The position numbers and the translations under genes were made by a program. The notes below the pieces were generated by a model that was not told the origin of the DNA, did no database searches, and saw only the letters and a list, made by a program, of their open reading frames with translations. Positions 14,409-22,858 of a stretch of 33,952 bases of DNA are shown in pieces (position 1 is the first letter of the stretch; every line of letters starts with the position of its first letter). The DNA is from Deferribacteraceae bacterium (GTDB lineage Bacteria > Chrysiogenota > Deferribacteres > Deferribacterales > JAISNW01), in assembly GCA_031256375.1 (NCBI GenBank), contig JAIRQX010000040.1:1-33952 (forward strand), in the 5' to 3' direction.

Positions 14409-15857
14409 ATGTTGCATATTTACAACACAATGAGTGCAAAAAAAGAGCTCTTCAAGCCCGTTTCGGACGGCAATATAAAAATGTATGTCTGCGGGGTGAC
14501 GGTTTATGATCTGTGCCACATAGGGCATGCCAGAAGCGCAGTTGCATTTGATGTGGTACGCAGAGGTCTTGAATGGCTTGGAATGTCAGTTACCTATGTT
14601 AAAAATTTCACTGATATAGATGACAAGATAATAAATAAATCCAACGCAACCGGCAGACCATGGCAGGAGATTACCGCTGAGTACATTCAAAAGCACAATG
14701 AGGATATGGACAGGATAGGTGTTCTGCGCCCATCTCACGCGCCTCTCGCAACTCAATATATCAAAGAGATGGTAGAGTTCTGCGAAAAACTTATCACAGG
14801 CAGACGGGCATACGAGTCAAACGGTGACATCTATTATCGCGTAAGCAGTTTTAACAGTTATGGTAAACTTTCCCGCCGTAATGCGGACGATCTTTTGGCG
14901 GGCGCGCGGGTGGATGTAAATGAACAAAAAGAAAACCCTCTTGATTTTGCCCTTTGGAAAGCTGCAAAACCAAATGAGCCTTCATGGGAATCCCCTTGGG
15001 GTAAAGGACGACCGGGCTGGCACATTGAATGCAGCGTTATGAGTGAAAAAATACTCCAATCTCCTATAGACATTCATGGCGGCGGACAGGATCTGATATT
15101 TCCGCATCACGAGAATGAGATAGCGCAAAGTGAGGCTACCAGCGGACGCAATCTCGCAAAGTACTGGATGCACAACGGATTTGTAAATATAAACAAAGAA
15201 AAGATGTCAAAATCATTGGGAAATTTCTTTACTATCCGCGACATACTTGAGGATACAGACCCTGAGACGCTGCGTTTCTTCCTTTTGACAACACACTACA
15301 GGCAGCCGCTGGAATTTGCGGACAGTAAACTCATTGAGGCGGAAAGCTCACTGGATCGCATATATACATTTAAAGACGAACTTGCAAACGCCATACCTTC
15401 AAAAAAAGGTGCAAATGACACAGCGGCGGCTGAAGAGATATACGAAAAATTTTATAAAGATTATAAAAACGCGCTTGAGGATGATTTTAACACCCCCGCT
15501 ATGCTGGCTGCGCTGTTTGATGCGGTCAGAATGGGAAACACTCTCCTGATTAATAAAGTAACAGCCCCTGTGCTTGAGACTTTGAGGACTGTATGCGCAA
15601 AAATGTTTGCAGATGTAGAAAACGTGCTTTTTGTAGCATACAAAAACAGCGATGATTGGTACAAATCAAACCTTTCCATCCCTGAGAAAGAGCTTAACAC
15701 AGCTATTGAATCACGCAACGCCGCCCGCAAAGAGAAAAACTTTGAAGGGGCAGACCGGATAAGACAGGAACTTGCCGCAAAGGGGGTTGAACTAGTGGAT
15801 ACGCCCACCGGGACAAGATACAGAACCAAAAGGCAGCGGACGCAAATTTTACTGTAG
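14409..15857 (+). CDS. cysS: Cysteinyl-tRNA synthetase
   Basis: A class I aminoacyl-tRNA synthetase that charges tRNA-Cys. The 482-residue protein has the HIGH signature (37-40, CHIGHARS), KMSKS (265-269), and the zinc ligands C28, C208 and a His-Glu pair in FPHHENEIAQSE (231-242), with the RPGWHIECS block. The C-terminal anticodon region is helical (EKNFEGADRIRQEL). Length is normal. No strong ribosome site is seen. The gene lies 31 bp after nfu; placing a Cys-tRNA gene beside Fe-S genes fits a cysteine-use theme. It converges with fmdB-like gene, with a 16-bp gap. Confidence 0.96.
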   Translation: MLHIYNTMSAKKELFKPVSDGNIKMYVCGVTVYDLCHIGHARSAVAFDVVRRGLEWLGMSVTYVKNFTDIDDKIINKSNATGRPWQEITAEYIQKHNEDMDRIGVLRPSHAPLATQYIKEMVEFCEKLITGRRAYESNGDIYYRVSSFNSYGKLSRRNADDLLAGARVDVNEQKENPLDFALWKAAKPNEPSWESPWGKGRPGWHIECSVMSEKILQSPIDIHGGGQDLIFPHHENEIAQSEATSGRNLAKYWMHNGFVNINKEKMSKSLGNFFTIRDILEDTDPETLRFFLLTTHYRQPLEFADSKLIEAESSLDRIYTFKDELANAIPSKKGANDTAAAEEIYEKFYKDYKNALEDDFNTPAMLAALFDAVRMGNTLLINKVTAPVLETLRTVCAKMFADVENVLFVAYKNSDDWYKSNLSIPEKELNTAIESRNAARKEKNFEGADRIRQELAAKGVELVDTPTGTRYRTKRQRTQILL

Positions 15858-15873
15858 TCAGGCAGGCAATTCT

Positions 15874-16146
15874 TTATTTTTTCGCTTCAGCATGAGCGCA
15901 CCCGCTGCACACAGGGGTATCGCCTTGTGACGCGCATGGCGGCGGAACATCCTTTTTGCCGCTTTTGTTTTTATAATCCGATGCATACCAACCTTGCCCT
16001 TTAAGATGAAAAGCCGGCGACGAAATCATCTTTTGCGCAGCGGATTCACATTTAGGGCAGTCCTTTTTCGCCTCGTCTTCCAAAAAAGGTTCCATAATTT
16101 CAAAAACATATTCGCAATTACTGCAATAATACTCATATATGGGCAT
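15874..16146 (-). CDS. FmdB-family zinc-ribbon protein
   Basis: A 90-residue protein with the FmdB/CxxC_CXXC_SSSS domain: MPIYEYYCSNCEYVFE, CPKCESAAQKMISSPAF. C8 and C11 pair with C35 and C38 (approximate) as a zinc ribbon. It keeps the WYASDYK element common in bacterial members. A second C-x-x-C lies near the end (VCSGCAHAEAKK). Members are often called putative regulatory proteins, but their function is not firmly known. AGGAG precedes the ATG. The gene is downstream of the molybdoenzyme operon on the same strand. Confidence 0.85.
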   Translation of the reverse strand: MPIYEYYCSNCEYVFEIMEPFLEDEAKKDCPKCESAAQKMISSPAFHLKGQGWYASDYKNKSGKKDVPPPCASQGDTPVCSGCAHAEAKK

Positions 16147-16234
16147 AAAAAACTCCTATACAAATCATTTTTGCTATAATATAGCTGTTCAGGCTAAAAA
16201 TCAAGAAGTATAAACAAAAAGCATATCATTCTTT

Positions 16235-17023
16235 TTATCCCAGTATATTAATTATTGTAAAAAATGATATACTTCCTATAAAAGTTCCGATCCAGCCTGC
16301 CAAGGTGAATATTCTACCCCTTTTTGAGAATTTCAGCGCAAGTTCCGCCATAAGCGGTCCCCCGAGACCGATAATTACGGTCCCGCCGTAAAAACACCAT
16401 GCCATATTACTGTTTATTATTTGCATATTAAGATATCTGTCAGCAGTATCTATGATTTTCAGATTTATCAGAAAACCGGCTACAGCAGATATTGTCATTG
16501 CTAGAAACATAAAACGCACAACAGCGCCTGAACGGAAATAGGGTCTTCTGAAAAAAATATGTCCGTAGCTTCCGGACAGGCAGGTAACAGCTGCAATATA
16601 AAGCGGTATAAACCAATGATTTAGCGCAGGTCTCGAAGCTTTTGTGTACACCAGCGAAAGTCCGTAACATACGCATACAGATAAGATAAAACCAAATATC
16701 GGCATCCATTTAGGCGTACTTTTTCCCATTGAGGATCTTATCGCTATAATAAACAGAAGTACGACAAGCAATACTGTTCCTATTGTCGCCATACTGAATC
16801 CTGTTGTAATATGGGATAACATACCTAACAAATTTGAAGGCGTCCCAAGACCCATAATGTGAATAACCAGCCCTGTCAGCATCAGAACAAATGCTGTACC
16901 TGTAAAAAAAGGATAGGATTTCCCGCTCCACTCACGGAAATTGTTCATTGAACCGAAAATAAATAACCCTATGCCGGCTGTTGAACCGGCGGTCAGCGCC
17001 ATTAAAGACCATTTTATAATCAT
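16235..17023 (-). CDS. DmsC-type membrane anchor subunit of a molybdoenzyme
   Basis: A 262-residue membrane protein with about eight hydrophobic segments (for example MALTAGSTAGIGLFIFGSM at the start, and VLLVVLLFIIAIR). The layout, size and place after an Fe-S subunit match the DmsC family of DMSO reductase-type anchors, which move electrons between quinone and the Fe-S subunit. It starts with an ATGA overlap with the preceding Fe-S gene. NrfD/PsrC-type anchors are larger and have a different pattern, so DmsC-like is preferred. The substrate of the complex is not evident from this subunit. Confidence 0.75.
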   Translation of the reverse strand: MIIKWSLMALTAGSTAGIGLFIFGSMNNFREWSGKSYPFFTGTAFVLMLTGLVIHIMGLGTPSNLLGMLSHITTGFSMATIGTVLLVVLLFIIAIRSSMGKSTPKWMPIFGFILSVCVCYGLSLVYTKASRPALNHWFIPLYIAAVTCLSGSYGHIFFRRPYFRSGAVVRFMFLAMTISAVAGFLINLKIIDTADRYLNMQIINSNMAWCFYGGTVIIGLGGPLMAELALKFSKRGRIFTLAGWIGTFIGSISFFTIINILG

Positions 17024-17616
17024 AAATTATTTGCTCTGGGTTTCCATGTAAGATTCCGTAGGATATAGCCGCCATTTGGATTGCTTGAGCCAATCTGTCT
17101 GAATCTTTTCAGGTTGTCGCCCGCCGCTTTGACAGCTATTGTCACAGGGTCGCCCGCATTATCCAGATCACCTATCATCCTTGCTCTGCCCGGGCAATTC
17201 TGCACGCAGTTTGCCTCTTCCCCATTATCTGTAAGCTGTGTGCAAAGGGTGCATTTTTCTGCTTTCGGATTTGCCCCGCTATTCAAAATTCTGGCGCTAT
17301 AGGGGCACGCTTCTACGCATTGCCCGCAGCCTATACACAGTTCGTGGTTAATCAAGACTGTTCCGTCACCCCTTTTATATGTCGCGCTTGTCGGGCAGAC
17401 TTTTATACACTCCGGCGGATTTTTTGCGTCACCGCAATGAAAACAGCCTCTGGGCAAGAAGTACATTTCGGTTGTAGGAAAAACCCCGCTTGTTTCCCGC
17501 TCCACCCATGTCCAGTATTTGCCTATTTCAACGTTATTTTCCGCTTTGCACGCTACTACGCACGAAAGACATCCTATACATCTGTTAATGTCCACTATCA
17601 TAGTTTTTCTCGGCAT
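17020..17616 (-). CDS. Four-cluster [4Fe-4S] ferredoxin-type electron-transfer subunit
   Basis: A 198-residue protein with 16 ligand cysteines in four groups: C13, C16, C19, C23; C58, C61, C70, C74; C94, C97, C100, C104; and C122, C125, C137, C141. This is the DmsB/PhsB/NrfC-type subunit that wires a molybdopterin catalytic subunit to a membrane anchor. No Tat or Sec signal is seen, so it is probably carried out with the large subunit. A strong AGGAGG site precedes the ATG; it lies 16 bp after the catalytic subunit gene. Confidence 0.93.
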   Translation of the reverse strand: MPRKTMIVDINRCIGCLSCVVACKAENNVEIGKYWTWVERETSGVFPTTEMYFLPRGCFHCGDAKNPPECIKVCPTSATYKRGDGTVLINHELCIGCGQCVEACPYSARILNSGANPKAEKCTLCTQLTDNGEEANCVQNCPGRARMIGDLDNAGDPVTIAVKAAGDNLKRFRQIGSSNPNGGYILRNLTWKPRANNL

Positions 17617-17632
17617 AATTAATTAACTCCTC

Positions 17633-20377
17633 CTACTTAGCCGGAAATTTCGGCATCCATCTCTTCAGCCTCGGGTCGCTGACTGATGTAATAATGCCTT
17701 CCGGCGCACCTTCTATGGCTTTATAGATTTTTACAGGGTAAGTTTTTAAAAGGTTTGCGCCTATTATCGGGTCACGGTATTTATCATCCACAAGCACATT
17801 TACGTTTGAGTAATGCCACCCATGCTCAGGACCCGGCAATTCGGGATAGTACCACGCATGATCAGCGGAGGCAACATCAGGGGCAATTCCGTGGAATATA
17901 TCAACTGTCTGCCGTATCTTCCCTTTATGATTTTCAATCCACACCCAGTCCCCCTGTTTTACACCGATTTTAGCAGCCAATTCAGGGTTAATCTGTACCC
18001 TAGGGAGAAGATGGTTTTCCCTGCAGTAGGGTGTCATACGCGTTTCAGAATGAAAATACACAGGCGAACGCACGCCGGTGAGAAGGGTGATATCATATCC
18101 ACGGGAACGCAGTTTTTTGCCATCTTCGGTAAATTCGCTCAGCGGCGGCTCTTTATAAACAGGCAGTTCATTTCCCGGATGATACGATTCAAGAATTGTG
18201 GAAAGAAGCTCCAAACGGGTTGTTGGAGTGGGGAAACCAGTCAGCCCGTCATTTCTAAGTGTTGTTTTCTCATAACGCCTGTACTCTCCCCATTCAACCG
18301 GCGATACTTGTTTGTAATCAAATACGCCCTGCTTTTGGAACTTTTCTTTAAAGTCATTCCAGTTTTTTATACCAAGACGGTCGTGCAGTAATGAAACCGA
18401 TCTGTCATTCAGCTCTTTCATATTGGGCCAAACAGAGGCTTTTGGGTTAGTTTCCAATTTTGGATCAAGGAATGGGATGTTCATCTTTTTTAGTAACTGC
18501 ACACATATTTCCGGATCAGGCCAAGCTTCCCCCTGAAATTTAACCGGTCCGGTCATTGCGCCCAATACCCCTTCCGCTCCCTGAGAAGCGCGGATCACTT
18601 CATTTTCCAGCCAATGCGCGGACGGTACGACTATATCAGCCAGTTCCGCTGTCGGTGTCATAAATATTTCAGCGGTAAAATTAAATTCCAGAGCTTTATA
18701 TGCTTTATAGTTGTTTGATGCATTGGCATTTTGGGTAAAACTGCCGGTCATACCGAAAAGAGCTTTTATGGGATAAGGTTTGCCAGTTATAGTCATGTCA
18801 GAAATTATTGCCATATCGCCTATTGCGGGAGCGGAGTACATAGTCAGCCCCCATGCCATGAGCGGCCATGCGGATGCTCCGGGGCATTCCCTGCGTTTTG
18901 CTGATTCAGGGTCAGGAATTGCGGTAGCAGCTTGGTACGGCAGGATTTTAAGATGATCATCAACATTATCATCCCCCCCTCTGTGACCGCCCTTGGTATC
19001 AATGTTGCCTGTAAGACTGCTGATTAACCATACGGAACGAATACTCTGGATACAGTTTCCCGCGTGTTCCAGCCCATTTCCCACAAATATGCCGCCGCCA
19101 TATTTAAACGATGAGTACAAATTGCACGCTTCCTTTATCAGTTTCGGGTCTAAACTGCATATTTTGCCCGTATATTCAGGCGTATATTTTGCGACTGACG
19201 CTTTAAGTTTATCAAATACCGTTACTGCTTTTACTTTTTTACCGTCTGCGAGGGTAACTGTCTGTACACCTTCTATCGCAGGCTTTAGTTTGGAGTAGTC
19301 ACCGGGCCATTCAGCTTTTGCGCCGTCAAAGAAAAGTATTTTTTTTGATACCGTATCGTAAAAAGCATATTTTTGAGAAGAACCGCCTTTCACCATGTCA
19401 GATTCTTTTACAATCCTTGTTTTTATATCCAATGGTTCAATTCCCGAATCGGACATCATCCCCTGACGGTAAGACCACGTGAAACCTGAAGGAGCAATCG
19501 CATCGGAATACAGAAACGCCGCGTTGGACCATTTTGTAATAAACTCTGCATCGTACTTTTTGTTGTCTATTATCTGTTTGATCCATGCCATAGCCATTGC
19601 CCCGTCAGTGCCGGGACGCAATGCCAGCCAATAATCAGCCTGCGCTCCAAGGTTTTGTTGGCGCGGACCTATTACAATATGTTTTTTGGCTTTGAATTTA
19701 CCGTCAACTGTTGCGGCGCCTGCCGTGTAATTGTTAGATATCTCTGTGTTGCCGCCCCATTGAACATAACATTCCACACCGTCATTCAGGCTGACGTAGT
19801 TACCGCCCCGGAAAAAAGTCATCGCCGCCGCCCACGCGCGCGGTCCTTTGCATACTTGCCCTGCTGTCATACCTATATTTGCACTGCCCAGCCCTTGCAT
19901 AACCATTTGGCAGGCATAGCTGGTAATACGGCTGGCGCCGTGGTGAAGCCTTATGGAGTTCGCGCCGTATTTGTTTTTAATATCCAAAAACTTTTTAGCT
20001 GCCGTTTCAAGCGCTTCGTTCCAGCTAATGCGTACCCATCCGGCTTCCTGTCCTTTCGGTTTTGTTCTTTTCATTGGATAGAGAAGCCTGTCAGGGTGGA
20101 AGCAAGTCTGAATAGATGCCAGAGCTTTGGAACAACAGTTACCTTTGGAACCATGGGATAACTTGTCGCCTGTAATTTTTATGGGGCGGTCGTTTTTTAT
20201 TGTAACCCACACAGAACATTCAAATTTGCCGCAGCCGCGGCAAATTGTGCGCACTTTGCGTATGCTGTCCGTCGGCGAATTCTGTGCAAAGCTAAGCCCG
20301 CCAAACTGCAATACGGGAGTGGCTACCCCGATTGCCGCCGCAGCTTTTAGAAAGCTACGTCTATTCATTTCCAGCAT
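17633..20377 (-). CDS. Tat-exported molybdopterin oxidoreductase, catalytic subunit (substrate unknown)
   Basis: A 914-residue member of the DMSO reductase (complex iron-sulfur molybdoenzyme) family. The ATG at 20377 is chosen over an in-frame TTG at 20392 because GGGAGGG lies 6 bases ahead. It starts with a twin-arginine signal (NRRSFLK, about residues 5-11). An N-terminal cluster site follows: C46, C49, C54 and C81 or C82. GMTAGQVCKGPRAWA places C176 where the Mo-ligating Cys/Sec lies in formate dehydrogenases, and ALRPGTDGAMAMAW is a typical Mo-bis-MGD segment. The late HAWYYPELPGPEHG motif also fits the family. With the Fe-S and DmsC-like subunits it would make a periplasm-facing reductase or dehydrogenase of the quinone pool. 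Thiosulfate, polysulfide, DMSO and others cannot be separated by eye. Confidence 0.88.
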   Translation of the reverse strand: MLEMNRRSFLKAAAAIGVATPVLQFGGLSFAQNSPTDSIRKVRTICRGCGKFECSVWVTIKNDRPIKITGDKLSHGSKGNCCSKALASIQTCFHPDRLLYPMKRTKPKGQEAGWVRISWNEALETAAKKFLDIKNKYGANSIRLHHGASRITSYACQMVMQGLGSANIGMTAGQVCKGPRAWAAAMTFFRGGNYVSLNDGVECYVQWGGNTEISNNYTAGAATVDGKFKAKKHIVIGPRQQNLGAQADYWLALRPGTDGAMAMAWIKQIIDNKKYDAEFITKWSNAAFLYSDAIAPSGFTWSYRQGMMSDSGIEPLDIKTRIVKESDMVKGGSSQKYAFYDTVSKKILFFDGAKAEWPGDYSKLKPAIEGVQTVTLADGKKVKAVTVFDKLKASVAKYTPEYTGKICSLDPKLIKEACNLYSSFKYGGGIFVGNGLEHAGNCIQSIRSVWLISSLTGNIDTKGGHRGGDDNVDDHLKILPYQAATAIPDPESAKRRECPGASAWPLMAWGLTMYSAPAIGDMAIISDMTITGKPYPIKALFGMTGSFTQNANASNNYKAYKALEFNFTAEIFMTPTAELADIVVPSAHWLENEVIRASQGAEGVLGAMTGPVKFQGEAWPDPEICVQLLKKMNIPFLDPKLETNPKASVWPNMKELNDRSVSLLHDRLGIKNWNDFKEKFQKQGVFDYKQVSPVEWGEYRRYEKTTLRNDGLTGFPTPTTRLELLSTILESYHPGNELPVYKEPPLSEFTEDGKKLRSRGYDITLLTGVRSPVYFHSETRMTPYCRENHLLPRVQINPELAAKIGVKQGDWVWIENHKGKIRQTVDIFHGIAPDVASADHAWYYPELPGPEHGWHYSNVNVLVDDKYRDPIIGANLLKTYPVKIYKAIEGAPEGIITSVSDPRLKRWMPKFPAK

Positions 20378-20511
20378 TACGCTCCCTCCCAATAAAAATA
20401 TATGATTATGAAATGCTCTATTTTTTTGTTTGCAGTTTAGCGTCCGGTAGACACAAAAGCAATATAAATATATCGGTATAAGTATCTTAAAATTGACACA
20501 TAGTGTAGAGA

Positions 20512-20541
20512 CGAGCGGTTTATAGGGGTATAAACCGCTCG
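20512..20541. repeat. 13-bp perfect inverted repeat in the molybdoenzyme leader
   Basis: CGAGCGGTTTATA (20512-20524), GGGG, TATAAACCGCTCG (20529-20541). Transcribed from either strand it folds into a tight, stable hairpin with a four-base loop. It is not followed by a T-run on either strand, so it is more likely an operator, an attenuator element or a stabilising hairpin than a terminator. Confidence 0.75.
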
Positions 20542-20752
20542 CAGGAGGGGTATAGCTGAGAAAGTTTCCTTTCCCGATGAGACAATAAAGATGACAACAG
20601 CAACCAGAACAGATGCATTGTTCACCTCTTAACAGGGGGTTTATAGATACGAATATCTCTAAACTTATATTTTATTTATCAAATAATGCGCATTTTGTCA
20701 ATATATTTTTTACTCGCGCGCGCAATATATAAGTTCCCCATCACATATATCA

Positions 20753-20785
20753 TCATTGCTGACAGATAAATACTATCCGCAATGA
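20753..20785 (-). terminator. Possible hairpin at the end of the groESL transcript
   Basis: TCATTGC (20753-20759) pairs with GCAATGA (20779-20785), with partial pairing inside. It is placed about 17 bases after the groEL stop, but has no T-run, so a terminator role is weak. Confidence 0.3.
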
Positions 20786-20801
20786 CAAAAGGAGGCGGTT
20801 T

Positions 20802-22746
<1,945 letters not shown>

Positions 22747-22786
22747 TTGTTTCCTCCATAATATTATTTATTTTTTTTGAGTGTTA

Positions 22787-22813
22787 TTAGCACTCTCATC
22801 TCCTGAGTGCTAA
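22787..22813. promoter_or_regulatory. CIRCE operator (HrcA binding site)
   Basis: TTAGCACTC (22787-22795), nine bases, GAGTGCTAA (22805-22813): an exact match to the CIRCE consensus. The HrcA repressor binds this site and is released on heat shock, so groESL is expected to be HrcA-controlled. It lies between the promoter -10 and the groES start. Confidence 0.97.
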
Positions 22814-22841
22814 TAATACATCGGGCAAAAATAAAAATCAA
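22813..22841 (-). promoter_or_regulatory. Sigma-70-type promoter of groES-groEL
   Basis: On the minus strand, TTGATT (22841-22836) and TATTAT (22818-22813) are separated by exactly 17 bases. The CIRCE element starts at the end of the -10, as in many HrcA-controlled groE promoters. Confidence 0.7.
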
Positions 22842-22858
22842 GTAAAAAATTAAAAAAA

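Larger units (their letters stand above)
20378..20801 (-). other. Leader region of the molybdoenzyme operon, no confident gene
   Basis: A 424-base gap. It holds: a hairpin-capable repeat (20753-20759 with 20779-20785) just past groEL that may end that transcript; a GCGCGC-rich spot near 20714-20722; a short palindrome AGATA-N4-TATCT at 20645-20658; a possible 32-codon leader frame on the minus strand (20618 down to 20520, with AAGAGGTG ahead of its ATG); and a 13-bp perfect inverted repeat at 20512-20541 that covers the end of that frame. No convincing promoter was placed. Confidence 0.5.

Noticed and set aside
20378-20392. TTG start for the molybdoenzyme, adding five residues
   Set aside because: The ribosome site GGGAGGG would lie inside the coding region. 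The ATG at 20377 is correctly spaced and still leaves the twin-arginine signal near the start.
20437-20625. 62-codon frame on the minus strand (GTG start) in the leader of the molybdoenzyme operon
   Set aside because: It crosses the 13-bp inverted repeat and has no family-like sequence. A different, ATG-started frame fits the ribosome site better.
20714-20722. Alternating GC tract as a possible Z-DNA element
   Set aside because: It is only about nine bases long and has no other support.
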